From assembly GCF_008831285.2 (NCBI RefSeq), contig NC_045143.1, positions 1,399,503-1,463,502 of the forward strand: 64,000 nucleotides of DNA. The letters are read 5' to 3'. This document shows positions 36,354 to 50,191 of the stretch, one piece after another; position 1 is the first letter of the stretch; each line of letters begins with the position of its first letter. This stretch comes from Nymphaea colorata. Lineage: Eukaryota; Streptophyta; Magnoliopsida; Nymphaeales; Nymphaeaceae. A model generated the notes under the pieces. It worked only from the letters and a program-made list of their open reading frames with translations. It did not search any database and had not been told where the DNA came from. Made by a program: the position numbers and the translations under genes.

Positions 36354-38209
36354 CGATACTGGAAAGAGAAATGGCATATCAAAGGCGCGTGATGATTTTC
36401 AAATCAGCGGCAGGACACGTTTTAACTCACCCAGACCTCATAGTCATACTTTGTCTCTTTGAAAACGTGTTCCAAAATCATATTTTTTTATTTTAAGGAA
36501 CGTAATAAAATGACATTTATAATGACAAGATAGAAATATGGTCTCTTGTTAGATCACATGTTCAAAACATGTATTTGGAAAACACATCGTTCTTCTTATC
36601 GAAATGAACACCTTCCGAATGAATATATAAATCGCAATTACGCGACCATTCAAATAAAATTTGAATTTAAAATTCAATTAAGCCGGTGCCTATTCAAGGA
36701 TTCAGCTGAATCGACTGTGAATTGGCAAATGGTATTTATAAAATAAAGAAATAATGGTTAAGAAAAGAAAAGCTTCAAAATAAATAAACAATAAATAGGA
36801 AGCAACCATGTATCGGCTTATACTGAATCGAATATGCTTCTTATTCTATCGATTGTTTAGTCTTGCTCACAAACCAGTGACCCAGTAGGGAAAGCTAGCT
36901 AGCTAGCTAGCCAGTACCAGTGATCGGTAAGGACTCGCAATTTAGGAGGAAGTTTGACCAGGCTTGGCAGCCTTGCATTGAGGCAGCTCACGGAAGTCTA
37001 ACACGGCAGAACTACTCGGGTTTTGTTACTTTCGTTTCCCACCAGTTGAATATTTCACCGCGTTTGATCTTCATCTAATTCCGAAAACTTGAAATCTTGA
37101 ATCAGAAAGAAGGGGCTGTTGCAAATTTGACAGACAGGTTGAGCAAAAACCATGTGGTAGTGATCATATGGGGTTTGGACAGATTGACCAAACTCCTTCA
37201 GTTGAATCCAGTTAGGTTCAAGTCTTCTTTCTCATTCTCTTTTCTCTGTGGAAAGTTGGGAAGCGTTCACGTTATGACAAGAAAATTGAGATAGCCGACA
37301 AGAATGTCGCTTAATGTATTGCAAGGAAACTAAACTGAAAAAAACGAAAATGGTGGCGTCTACTGTGGGCATCATGATTTTCTATATATCTGAAAGACCT
37401 GCTGTGAATTGAGACGTGCAGATGGATCCAGGCCATCAAACTTGACCATGAAAGTGACGGGTCTTCGTCTACTGTGCTTACAGTGAATCATATAAGGGGG
37501 CCTACTGCATTATTTCATCAGAAACATTTCAAGGGGAGGGGGTACGAAGTGACTGTCGGAAAAGAAAATCCTCTACCATTAGACGTTTAATTTCTCTGAA
37601 ATTTCAATTGGGGAATGCCACGATTGTTCACATGAATGGTCCTTTTATATATCCACAGCTCAAGAAAATATGGTTTTCAACACCAACAAATAACAAAGAT
37701 TTACTCTGCTCTGAATTGCTGCTGCTCTGCAAACAATGGCGTTCTGTAAAACTTTTGGAAACATAGACGTCAGTTTCCATTTGGCAATCGCAGGACCGTT
37801 CGGCCCTCTTAAAGCTGAAATCTTGGCTCTTCCCCTCGAGACAAATTAAGGCCCCTTCGGCACGAATCATTCTGTGCGCCAATGGTTTTCTAAGATAACA
37901 TTCAAAGATGCCATTCGTGTACTCCAAAAGCAAAACCAAGGCGGCCGATCGATCTGCTAATTGAACTGCTCAATGTTCGTTCGGCGTATCAGAGGTCTTA
38001 TGGTATCGGGTTAGCAAGATATAGCGGCACCAAATTCTTACTTGTAAACAGTGCATGCATCAAGGCAAAGTTGCAAATTATCATCCAATATTATGCTATG
38101 ACATATATTCAGGCGTGATTAAAAAGGTTGCTTTGAGTTGTGAGAGAGAGAGAGGGAGAGAAACAAACACAATTCTAGGCATTAGGCAACAACATCTAGC
38201 TCCATCCTC

Positions 38210-40341
38210 TCTATGGGCAGAAGACCATCGTGTTCAAGGTTATCAGTGGGCGGAGATGGAGTTGGAAATTTTTTTATGAGGAAGACTGAATTATAATTTA
38301 AAAAATTTTATATACGACAAATAAATTTTTTTAAGTTTTTGAGAGGGCCCAAGACCCCGCCCACCTCCTTTGGCTCCACCCTGTCCCTGAGCTCCATCTC
38401 TATTTGCCATTGTTTGTCTGGTAAGCGTGCCCAACCCTATGTTCAACGAAGCATCTGAAATGAACCACTAATTGCTGCCTAACTTTAATTTTAAATACGT
38501 CCAACTTTTGAAACTGATCCACAAACAGCCACATCGGGACGAAGAAAAATTTAAATAAATGAAAATGTTCCAAATTCGCCACTTTAAAATTCAAATTAAA
38601 ATGTCTCTAGAAAACGTGTGTTGTTAGCTCTCTATTGAATGTCAAACCGGTAATTTCTTGACCCATGTATAAGATAAGATGATGATCGATCTTCAAATTC
38701 TTAAAGAAAATATTTAACGAGTCATTCAAATGTTCAAACAAAATGACGTTTAACTTCTGAAAAATAAAAAGGCTTTAAATTATATCGCTAGTAGCAATCA
38801 CCAGCTGACCATGTCTAGTGACTGGTGCTTGGGGTCAAGCATAAACTTCATCATCCGTTAACCAAAAAAATTATTTCGAGCTTTCTATCTATAATAAGAG
38901 GACTGGCTTTTGTGTTTTATAGGGGGACATTTTTGTAAGGCACGTAAACTCGTGAGGCCAAACATATAACCGTTTTTATACCGTGTTGGTGGTTTTTTTT
39001 TTTTTCGTTTCTTTAATTTCTCATATCTTGGGAAGATCTCCAGAAAATCTTGACAAATTTTAAAACATTTTAAAAATTTTAAAGAATCTTGAAAATTACA
39101 TAAAAATAAAATAAACCAGAAATTAATAAAAAATGCAAAAAACGCCTACATATGCGTTTGTCCCTTGTTTTTATATTCTAACAGTTTTTTTTTTAAAAAA
39201 CATGTGTTATATGGCTGACTCATTTTGAGCTTATCCATAGCTTTTTTTTTTTCAATTAAGACCTAGTATTTGTGACAGTGTTTTTAATTCCTTCGCTATA
39301 AGGGCTGATCTTGGGTTCAGCTTGTCAGACATTCCGACTCCAAAACAATGCCACCATCGAAGTTTTAATTGTTGGAACAATGAACATAAGAATAGTATCA
39401 TAAGAGTATACAAGGAAGAAGAGGGATTTGGACTCTCTTGTTGGGTAGTAAGATGAAATATATTTATCCAACAAAATAAATAATGTAGAAATTGATCATG
39501 GGACGAAGCCTCCTATCATATAGGAACTTATCCACTCGTTTGGGTACATGATTTACATTAATCACTAAATTTTAATTACATATGGAAGATTCTCAAGTGA
39601 TAATATATAATATTGAATTATCAAATTAATTATCGCTAAACCCTTTCTTGAAGGGTGTCTTTGTGGGAAACCACACGGAAGGAAAGATTCGCCCACGCTA
39701 ATTAATTAGTAGGTGCTAAATTTTGTTATTGGAATTTAGTCTGGATAAAGTAAAGGAATCATAGTCACATAGAGATTATATCGAACATGGAAAACCATAT
39801 CTGAATGGATGACTTTTTGTGCTGGGATTCAATAGAATCAGCAAAAACTTTGCTTGCGCGTTCACTTAATAACTCTTGTATCATGTTTTCTAAGTTTTCT
39901 TTTACATGAAATTACAAACTCCATCGTTTTGTGTATGAAATTAGTATAAACAATGCTAATATCCCATTTCTTACCTTCGCCCGTTGGATCCGATGTTCCG
40001 AAACGTTCAAAAAGATGAGGACTGATCATAAAAAGCCAAAATTGTAAGCACGAAGCCTAAAAGTAACTGATAAAATGAAAAATACTTTTGTCGAGTCAGC
40101 AAGAAGTGCCCAAGAAGTCGACGGCAATTGCTTTCCGCGAACTTGCAGCCGCCAACCGCGTTTAGATTTTCTTCCCCCATTAGTCCTTTCAATTGCAGCT
40201 TCGTCAACTCATGCAGGTCAACTCCTCCCTCTCTCTCTCATTCTCTCTCTCCCCCCGCATTAAAATCATCCATAGTTCTCTGTAATTGGCAACGAAATTA
40301 ATTAAGTGCAACTCCCCCACGGGTTGCCTTGTCGAGTGGCC
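38210..40341 (+). repeat. D-upstream block, duplicated upstream of F
   Basis: Landmarks such as CACCAGCTGACCATGTCTAG (about 38801), GCACGTAAACTCG (about 38940) and ATTAATCACTAAATTTTAAT (about 39558) recur in order at about 59161, 59222 and 60095, and again in part at 60376 and 61303. D and F, with their promoters, are therefore copies of one block. Confidence 0.8.
40216..40256 (+). promoter_or_regulatory. W-box plus pyrimidine tract upstream of D
   Basis: GGTCAA at 40216-40221 is TTGACC on the minus strand, a W-box bound by WRKY factors. A CT-rich tract (40222-40256) follows, about 100 bp before the ATG. The arrangement is shared with E and F. Regulation is inferred. Confidence 0.4.
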
Positions 40342-41162
40342 ATGGCGAACTGTAGGAGACTGCTGGTGCCTCTGTTATTGGTCCTTTCCACCGTCTTTGC
40401 CTCTGCTCAGCGTAAGTATCCTCGCCTGCCTCTGTATACCAACCTAAGTTGGATGGAGCCACAGCAAGCCGAGCTAGCTAGCTACCTCACTTTCTCGTCA
40501 TAGAAGCTATCTTAGTTACAAGACTATAACTCACAAGTTCATTCATCGATTTGCCTTAATAATTTGCAGTGCCTGTCAACGTTGATTGCGGAACCACCGG
40601 CAAAAATAAGGGCTACCTGGGCTTCACATGGGTTGGTGATGAACAGTACGTGCCGTCGGGCCAATCGACGACCGTCAAAATCGACGATTCGCTCATAGCG
40701 CCGCTCACCACCCTCCGGTACTTTCCCTCGGGAAAGAAGAACTGCTACTCCTTCCTGGGCGTGGGCCAAGGCATCAAGATCCTCGTTCGCGCTTGGTTTT
40801 ACTATGGCAACTACGACGGCCTGTCGTCGCCGCCGACATTTAACGTTCTTTTCAACGGGAACCTTTGGTCGCCGGTGTTCATGACCGGAGATAATGGTTC
40901 TGCAATCTTGGAGATGATCCACGCCACCAAAGTTGATGATGTTAGTGTCTGTTTGGCTCGTACCAATGCCAAGGACGTTCCCTTCATCAACGCTCTTGAA
41001 ATAAAGAAGCTGGAAGCTGACATGTACTATAGCATGGACACCGACCGTCCCCTGCATGCCATGGGAAGATATGCCTACGCATCACCATCCACCAATGTTG
41101 TGAGGTATGGGCTGTCATCCATCTTCTTCTTCTGTCGTTTACTCTGCCTTTTACTTAGTTTG

Positions 41163-41195
<33 letters not shown>

Positions 41196-44100
41196 CTCAA
41201 CCCTTGATCTTAGTTGAAAAAAAATTAAGGAGGAAAATATATAAACTTCACAAATTTTTTCTTGTCTTTCTGTCGATCGACTGCCGACGTGAATAGTAGG
41301 CTGGAATTATAACAATTTAATGGTATGAAATGCTGTTCGGTAACTAAAGTTTGAAACTTTATTGAAAAATGACTTGGTAATTTAAGGAAGGCTCCCATAG
41401 AGAAGGTCAGTTTTTGGCCTTTCCCTTACCAACCAGACACTTCCAAATGGATGCCAAACAACTCAAAACCAAGTTGGAACTTGGCAAAAGGCGATAAGGT
41501 GTTCAACAGTTACCAATTATTGTTCTCTTCCCGTGGCTCAATCAGTAATGCGGCCAATATCTTTTCTGCAGGTACCCTGATGATCCCTACGACCGACTGT
41601 GGTTTATTTTTTCTAATTACGCAAGTGGGTTGAGTCCCCTGAGTCGGAGTTCCGACCCTCTCTCGAACCTAGCCGATAGACCGCCAGCTGCTGTTCTAAG
41701 GCAAGCGATTACGCCGTCCTCGAGTCTAGCATCTAACATGACCATTCCCAACCTCATTACGTCGACGTCGCCGGTGCCTCATTACGTTACCTTCTATTTC
41801 GTGGAGATGTCGCCCAACGCCACCAGGTCCTTCGACTTCTTCTTGGACGACCAGAGATTCTATTCCAACACGATTGTTCCAAATGGGACGGTGCTGGAGA
41901 TTTTCCACCCCAAGGTCAATCTGTCGACTAGCTCTGTGTTCTCACTAGTGAGAGCCAATGGCTCCGCTCTGCCTCCCCTAATCAGCGCGGCGGAGTTCTT
42001 TAAGGTCGGTGACATTTGGGCCGTCGCTGCAACCGACAGTTCAGATGGTATGCCGTCTCTCTCTCTCACAGCTCTCTCTCTTTGTCACCCTTCCACTGAA
42101 TGTTTTCTTGCCATATCTCTTTCTTATGTGGATGTTGGTGTTGGTTCCAGTGACGGCGTTGAGTGCGCTTCAGAAGAGTTATGTGCAACTCCAGCAGTGG
42201 AGCGGAGATCCTTGTCTTCCCGTCGGATATGCTTGGGAGTGGCTCAATTGCAGCTCTGATTCCACTCCTCGAGTTACTGCTCTGTAAGTTTTGTTGATAT
42301 CTTAACATGATAAGGCACTATTTCGAAGGAACAAGTAACCCAATTCTAGACACTTTAAAATATAGTAAGATGTTGTTAAAGAACACCAATATCTAATTCA
42401 ATTTGTGGAGGTTCATGTGGCCAATGACTGAACATTGGATCCTACACTTGGCTCTTCCAATGTATATGGTTCTTGATTTTATGAATAATGCCAAATATAT
42501 TTAAAAACACTTTAACATGCTTTAAAGATTGAATGACATGAAGCCGGCACTTCTTAAGCAAAAGGGTATGTACAATGGGTATTTAAAGTGGCAAAAGATC
42601 GACTCATTTTATCTTAAAAAATGATGTGATATGGTTTGTAAAAATGACTCTCCTCTGTACCCATGTGTGCAACGTTGAGACCTTCAATAACCTAATAATT
42701 AAGAGACGTACTAAACATGCAAGGAAGAATTTTGCCAGACCTTATAGCTTCAGTTATCCATGATTAACTATAAGCTCACGTGATGTAGACTAGAAATTTT
42801 GGTGGCAGGAACTCACTTTTGCGAAAAATTATGCGCCAATAAAATGCAGGAATGTCCGAAGCTTTTATCAACCAGACTGGTTCCACTGATTTTTTTTCAC
42901 ACTGTTTCTGCACAGGTACTTGGGTGGTTATGGACTCAGCGGCCCCCTTGCAGACTTCAGTAACTTGACAGCTCTTCAAACAATGTAAGTTACTTTGAGT
43001 GCCCTTACAAGGCTTTTAATCATATATGTATATATAAACTTTGTTCTTTTGCTTGTTCGATCGGCAGTGATTTGCATAACAACAGTTTGAGTGGAAGCAT
43101 TCCTGAATTCCTTGGAAAACTTCCCAATTTGCAGCAATTGTAAGTACAAAACAGTCATAACTTTATTTTACGTTGTAGCCATCTCAGAGGTTTGTTTATA
43201 TATTTTCAGGCACATTGCCTCAGTTTTTCACTTGATTCTGCTTACCAAATTTCAGCTGCTGATAAAATGTTTGACATACTCTGCAGAAACCTAGCCGACA
43301 ACCAATTTAATGGATCAGTGCCTTCATCACTTACTGGCAATTCAAAAGTAAATTTGAAGTAGGTGACCCATGCCAACACCACTCGCCTGGTTTGTTTCTT
43401 TTCGTTCTTTAGTTAATAATGATTGATAACTTTCCTTCCACTTGCAGCATTTCAGGCAACAACATCTCTAGCGGCACAATTTCGAGCAGTCCAAGCAATT
43501 CCACAATCAAATCAAAGAAGAAGACCAACGGGGGCGTAGTAGCTGGAGCAATCATTGGCTCTCTCTTGTTCCTGTTGCTTTTGGTGTTATTTGTTATTTT
43601 CATTTTCAAGGGGCGAAGAACTCCAGTTCAATTGAACGCAGCAGGTACGTCATCTTGCTATGGATAAGCCCAAACTACACTTAGCCTAGAAAGAACCAAA
43701 CTAAGTATTGGAATATGAAGAAATTAAATGGCATCTTTTAAATAATAAAGATGATGGTTTTCATAATAAATATTGGATTTTCCTAAACTGATTTGTTTCA
43801 TCTACCAGCCCATAATGCCAAGCCGACGGCCCTACTAGAACCGGAGATCAAGCATGAATTCTCTCATGCAGAGATATTGGAAATTACCACCAACTTTGAG
43901 ACAGTCATTGGTGAAGGAGGATCTGGTAATGTCTACTATGGTCGACTTAAAAATGGTCCTGAAGTTGCCGTTAAGGTGCTAAAGGATTCGCTCGAACAAG
44001 GAACCAAGGAATTTGTAGCAGAGGTTTGTCTTTTTCTTATTCTAATGGCTTCATTACATTCTTAATTCTTGAATATATGTTTAACGACCATAAATTGTTA

Positions 44101-46128
44101 ACTTTTTTTAGGTAAAGTTATTGATGACTGTTCACCACAAATGTCTAGTCTCATTTATTGGATACTGTGAGGAGGATGGCAAACTGATTCTTCTATACGA
44201 GTACATGAGTGGAGGGAATTTAAGGCAGCTGCTGTCAGGTAGGTCATTTGGACAACCTGTTCAACAATTTTTCCCCTGTTTTTGTCCTGAAAGGGGATGA
44301 GGATGAAGTAATGGCCTTGAGAACTTCAAGTTAAACAAGGTCAACCGTTCAATATTCAGTAGTGTCTAGTGCTTAATGGGTAGTACCGTTGCTACAATCT
44401 GACGGGTTTGCCTTACGGAAGCTTGTCTATAAACAAGAGCATAATGCGGTAAAAGTTCAGGAAATTGATGAGACCATATACGTAAATGAGAGCAGTATAT
44501 AACATGAGAATGATACAAAACAAAACAAATGCCAATTTAATTCGTAACATGCTGAAATTCTACTATTGCAGGAAGAGACAGCACATCTGCATTTCTAACA
44601 TGGCAAACAAGACTTCAGATGGCACTGAATGTGGCAGCAGGTCCTCCTCTCCGCAGAGTTCCTCATCTTATCGATGCTTTCAAGCTAATCAATTAAAATT
44701 CTTGCATTTTGATGATGTGCTTTCTTGAATGCAGGTTTGGACTATTTACATTCAGGCTGTTATCCACAAATCATTCACAGGGATGTGAAAACTACAAATA
44801 TCCTTTTGAATGCAAAGATGGAAGCGAAAGTAGCAGATTTTGGATTGTCCAAAGCTGGCCACAAGGACGATGTAACGCAATTACCAACTGTAGTTGCTGG
44901 CACTCCCGGATATATTGATCCTGAGTATGTTTTCTCTTGTTAGATAAACATGCATGAGTTCATTCCCCAACATGGTTGCCTTGAGTACTCTCTACATGGT
45001 TACACCTCATTACAAGAGGACACCTGAATGTGGCAACAGATAGGAAACAAAGATGGGGTTCCCATTATCTCTAAACAAAAACACAAATCTTTTATTAATT
45101 TAAAATGAATAAAGCTTTCAGCTAAGAAAATGTTTATACTTGGAGAAATTTCTTATTTCAGCTAGCATGCACCAAAAAAAGGGAGACATTTTCCTCATGC
45201 AGAAAGGCTTCCGCATGGATGAAATGTTCTCTACTTACTAACTGAGCATCCCTTGCCATAGGTTTAATCTACTTACCTGCTCTTGTTTCTGCTGTATTAT
45301 AATTCATGCGATCAAAAAATCAGTTGCATACTTTATTAGGAAAAAATTTCATTTCCTAAGAAAGAACAAGATAATTTTATTCTTGTCAAAAGAAGAACGG
45401 AAAAAAAATTCGGGTGGATTATGTATGAGCTGCTATTGGAGTATGATCAAGTTCTAAAGATAAATGGCTGTTATATTTTGACATGCTTGCAAGTTCAAAA
45501 ACGGACAGAAGCCCTAGTTATACCTTTGACAAATCACTATGCAGTTGCTTCTCTTAGCTTATGGAGTCCACTTGATTTTACCAAGTATTAGCTGATAATT
45601 CTGACAGATGCCTATGCTGCTCTTCTTAACAAGGTTGTCTTCTTGATCATTGTAAAAATAACCTAAGCAGGACCTTCAACTGTATCTTCTGTTTTCAGGT
45701 ACTACAGGACAAGCTTGGTTACCAAAAAGAGCGACGTCTATAGCTTCGGTGTGGTTCTCTTTGAACTCATGACTGGATATGCTCCACTGTTTAATGTGTC
45801 AGGAGAGCGTTTTCATATAGTTGAGTGGGCAACATCAAGACTAACTAGAGGAGACATCCATAGTGTTGCTGACCCAAGGCTGGGAGGGCAATATGAAGTA
45901 AACTCCATGTGGAAAGTTGCAGATATAGCAATGTCATGCACTGCTCCATCATCCGAGATGAGGCCTCACATGAGTGATGTAGTAATCCAATTGAAGGAGG
46001 CCATTGAGGCAGAGTCCTATTCTCAACAGAGGACTGGCAACTCATCTGCAGAGGTTCAACATTCCTCATCATCTTATGGATTTTCCAGCTCGCATGTGTC
46101 AAACTCAAGCCTGCCACCAGCAAGATAG
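40342..46128 (+). CDS. Copy D: malectin-like LRR receptor-like serine/threonine kinase (LRR-I type)
   Basis: Exons: 40342-40411, 40570-41104, 41572-42047, 42151-42283, 42916-42984, 43068-43139, 43287-43358, 43448-43644, 43809-44023, 44112-44238, 44572-44640, 44735-44924, 45699-46128; 2655 bp, 884 residues. The signal peptide starts MANCRRLL. The ectodomain is a distinct type ([27 protein letters not shown]) shared with F and, in part, C. The spacer before the membrane helix (about 506-529) is longer than in B and rich in serine and lysine. The kinase has GEGGSGNV, K597, HRD with D695, DFG with D713 and GTPGYIDPE, so it is an intact RD kinase. The tail is serine-rich and ends LPPAR. Intron 12 is long (774 bp), as in E. 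Expected at the plasma membrane with the ectodomain outside. Confidence 0.92.
41165..41190. repeat. (AT)n microsatellite in intron 2 of D
   Basis: Thirteen AT units, conserved in position in F (63170-63189). Confidence 0.9.
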
Positions 46129-47389
46129 TTAAGTCTTCCACTAAAGCGTCATGTACTTATGAGGCAATTTAGTCTTTCAGTTTCCTTTTGTTGGTGTTGA
46201 TAGGAGACGGATTTGTTTTGCGGAATATTTTGTTACATATGTTGCCATAAGTGTGCAGAAAAAGTGTGAAAGCAGTAAACATTCTCATTATGTGTGGATA
46301 TCCCTTGTGTAATTCTCCGAAACGAATACTACCCGACATTTCTTCTTTTTATTTTAATCTCCTATATCTTGTGATCACTCTTTTTAGCAACAAGAAGGCG
46401 TTTGCTTAGATTAGAGGAAGAATGACGCACAAAGAACATGATACCTGCATCAGAGAGAAAGCACCTTGTAAACTCTCTAGACGAAGACAAGCAATGGAAG
46501 GCAGACGGCAAATAGGGAGCCTTCTTTCCGTTTCCTCTCGACCAACTACCAAAATAGATAGGCATGCCTGGCGAAAGATCTGCACAGTCGTACTCATATT
46601 TGCTCAGAAGCATGGGAAACAGGGTAATCCCTTTGGCCAGCTTGAATTCAGGCATAAGAAAAAGTGACTCCGGGGTGGGCGAACTTCCAGAAGCCATTGC
46701 TCCCACCATATATGGGTATGTCAATCGGGTGAACATTAATGTAATCAAGCGAAGAATGATCTAAACCTCAAACTTTAATCACTGACATGATTATATTGAA
46801 TTATTGAAGAAAAATTTACAAAAGACAGTTGAGTGAATCATGGATTTTCGCTCATCAAACAGGCGCATGGATTTTTTCTTTTTTATTTTTTCAAACAGCC
46901 GCTTGTATATAAAAAGTACAAAATTTATAATTCAAATGATCGAACTTGAAGTTGTCAATAGATACCATTTGAACCGGATATCGACGAAATGGAAAAAAAA
47001 TTGTTATGGGAAATAAGTTAATATCTGATTAAGAAATCGATCAGGCTTTAATAAATGACATCTGATTTGAATTTGATACAAATTTAGATCAGATTTATTT
47101 TTAGACAAATATCTTATATTTAAAAAATTGATAAAATTTGGTTTAAAATTCAAGATTTTGATATAAATATAAAAGTTGGATTAGCATTGGATTTAGATTG
47201 TAGAACCAAATTTTAGGTTCGGATTAGATATAAGTTTTTTTTTATTTATATTCGAATTTGGATACGTGAATATGTAAAATAAAAAAAAAAGACATGATTA
47301 AGGGTATATCAAATCCATTGACATCCCTAATCCAACTGGATGTTCCTCTAAAATCTTAAACAAAAAATTGAAAGGGAAACGAATGCTCG

Positions 47390-48030
47390 CCTCCAATGAG
47401 GTCCCCTCTCCTCCAACGACGGCCTCTACCTCATAGCTCCGCCTGCAGTTTCATTTTTTTTATTTCTTGTCTGTTCTTAGATCGGTGGTGGTCCTTTTTG
47501 CTTTGCTTTTCTCGCAGATCTCACGAACCGTTCGTCTCCCAATTTGCTTAGGGTAAAAGAAATCGCTTCCATGTACCCACGGTCTTCCATACGGTGTGAT
47601 CACAGGGTTTTTTTTTTTCTCTATTTTTTGATGAAATTTGTTTGGTCGATTCGTTTTCCCTCAACCTTTTTCCTTTCTGTTTCACTTCTCGTTTCCTCAA
47701 CTCCATCTACCCCAAGCATCGCCGCGAATACGTCCCCAAGGGAACGGAGATCGTAAATCTCTCTTCCTACGGCGAAGGCCCCCACTATTTCTGACGCGTT
47801 TATGGAGTCGAAGCAACTCCACGAGCTCCAGCCCCGCTTAGACCAAGTAAATCCTAGCCATGGCTGAGTACAAGGCCTACAAAGGTGGAGACCCTGACCG
47901 AGTTCTACGCGAAAGCCAGCCACAGATGCCTCGACGCAGACGGAGGACCAAAGGAGACACGTCCGTCAGAAGGAGGCTCCATTGCTGAGCCAAGGTTGAT
48001 GGACTAGGCGATGTCGCCTCTGCGTCCACT
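47390..48030. other. GC-richer block of unknown origin
   Basis: The base composition stands out from the AT-rich surroundings and looks coding-like. The longest frames (for example 47621-47923 minus and 47638-47841 plus) are short and broken. One frame near 47880-47960 gives VETLTEFYAKASHRC, which I cannot place. It may be a decayed exon or a transposon piece. Confidence 0.25.
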
Positions 48031-48046
48031 TCGGCTAAGAAAATGA

Positions 48047-48116
48047 GTGATTGTAACTTAAGTTTAGTGTCGGCATCACATGTGATTGCAACCTAAGTTT
48101 AGTGTCCGCACCACAT
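48047..48116. repeat. Two 35 bp tandem repeats
   Basis: Units beginning GTGATTG-AAC at 48047-48081 and 48082-48116 with a few differences. Confidence 0.85.
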
Positions 48117-50030
48117 GCGGCTTGACTTATCTAAACTTAATCAGTTTAAGAACTGGCCCACGCAAACACACAGTAACAGTAACTCCGCAATTGCTGACAC
48201 TATTGCTGACGGCGAGGAGCGAGTGTGTTTCTTTATTTATTTTTTACTTTGTTTTTTATTTTTCTTTCAAAAATGATTTGATTTGAGGGGGATATTTTGG
48301 TTAGTTGGATGATTACGTTAATGTTTTCTTGTTGGTAAGTCTTTGAGGGTGGGCACAGACAGCTCCGGCCTGCACAGAGTCTACGCTGGCTTCGTATTAA
48401 AAAGGAACAACCTAGTTGGGTCAGGCTGGCTCGGCCAAAGTAAACTTTGGACTTGCTTTCTTAGTTTCGCTTATTTGGTTTAAAACAGATTTAGATATGT
48501 ATTTTTGTTGATCCGAATGCAAATCTGAACATATGGATATATGCGAAAGATACATTCGAATATGATCCATTGACATCCCTGCCGACAAGTGCCATCTATC
48601 TCTTTCATAAAATAGAAACTCTGGGTGGGTCACCCAAGTTTCGAGAGATATTAAAAAAGAAAATGGCAAGAGTTTCAAATGAGGGTGGTGTTGGGCTGGT
48701 ATCCGATGAACATGAGGTTGGTGCTCATGCTTGGCCCAACGACTAAGCAACGAGCTCAGGCCTGGTCTGCTAGCAAGGGCTTTGAGTTTGCTAAGCTCAG
48801 CTTTGTGGAGCCTTGGGTTGGCTGTATGCCAGCCTATTTATGACAGTATTATGTTATGGGCTCATTTGCTGACCGGTATTAAATTCCTAACCAGCAAAAT
48901 CTTTACAAGGCTATATGGTATTCATAACAGATTGTTATTGCCTTGTGATTTTATCTCAGAATTTGATATAGTTTTATAGGACACTATGTTACAACATTCT
49001 ATAAATCTGCCCCAATTTTTTTGGCAGTTTCATTGAACAATGACATTTTGTTACTGGTGTCAAACGGTCTACATAGGAATGTATTAGAGTCTAGTGCTGA
49101 GAAGGCCTTAAAGAGAAGAAGATCAATGGACCCAGCAGCTTCAAATCTATCCTACGTTCTTCTCTAACTTGAACAAGTCAGTCCTTAATTAGAGAATACG
49201 TGCTAAATTTTATTATCGAAAAACAGTCTTGGATGGAAGGAGAAGATCTTGTAAATAGAACATGTAAAATTATATATCAGACTCGTCAGTGCAACCGGAT
49301 GAATGTTGGGAGTATTTTGACGACTTTCTTAAATTGTTTGTTTTAGATGCAAACTAAACGTTGTTTTGCCTCAAAAATCGTATTTAAGGAACGTTTGAGT
49401 GACAGATGACATTTGTGAATAACCTTACCTTCCCTTCCTTCTCAGGTTTCCCACATGCAACATTGTTCCTATATTGTCATTGTCAACCTAACAAATAAAC
49501 TTGCTTTCAAAAAATTTTTGTTAAAAAAATGTCATCACAGAACTGGTTTTACAAAATATGGATCTCATCCAAACTCAAGCTTTAACTTTTTATTTGGGAA
49601 TTTTTAACCTATTTGATCAATGAGTTCGGCAACCCAAGTTTTGTTGGCTTGTAAATTTTGTTTGCGCATTCAAAAGATAATTATTATGACATTTTTTTTT
49701 TAAGTTCTTGAAAGTGAAGTCACCATTCATATGATAGGTCCTGAGCGAAACTCTCCCAAACATAGAAAAACTCAACATGATTATGATGTGTATTAAATTA
49801 GTATAGCGTGCCAATCGTTCAAAAAAGATGAGGACAGATTACCAAGATTCAAAATGAAATGGACGAAGCCGGAAAACAACTGATAAGGTGAACGATCATC
49901 GGAAGTCAGTGGCAAAGAACGTGGTCAAGTCGTCGGCTGCAGAAGAAGCGTGTTGCTTTCAGGGATTTTGCTGTACAGACTTTTCTCCCAGAATATTAAA
50001 GCTTCAAATTGCAGCTTACTAAATTGATGA

Positions 50031-50075
50031 AGTCAACGCCTTCTTCCTTTCTTCTCTCTCTCTCTCTCCCTCTTC
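50031..50075 (+). promoter_or_regulatory. W-box plus pyrimidine tract upstream of E
   Basis: AGTCAA at 50031-50036 is TTGACT on the minus strand. A CT tract (50041-50075) follows. The ATG is at 50192. Same layout as D and F. Confidence 0.4.
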
Positions 50076-50191
50076 GTTAAAATCACTCAGAGATTTGGAG
50101 TCACGGAATCCGCTCTCTGCTTTCTGCAATTGGCAGCAAAAGTAAAGGAACCACTGAAACCTCCCAACAAGTCCGCCTTCTTCAACTGACC

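Larger units (their letters stand above)
35156..40341. other. Intergenic region between C and D
   Basis: The 3' flank of C to about 35420 is shared with B. The rest is AT-rich DNA with a long (TA)n tract, where I see no gene. From about 38210 the sequence is shared with the region upstream of F. Scattered open frames under 105 codons show no recognisable domain. Confidence 0.7.
46129..50191. other. Intergenic region between D and E
   Basis: The 3' flank of D runs to about 46400. It is followed by AT-rich DNA, a GC-richer block at about 47390-48030 and AT-rich DNA again up to the E promoter. I recognise no gene. Confidence 0.65.
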
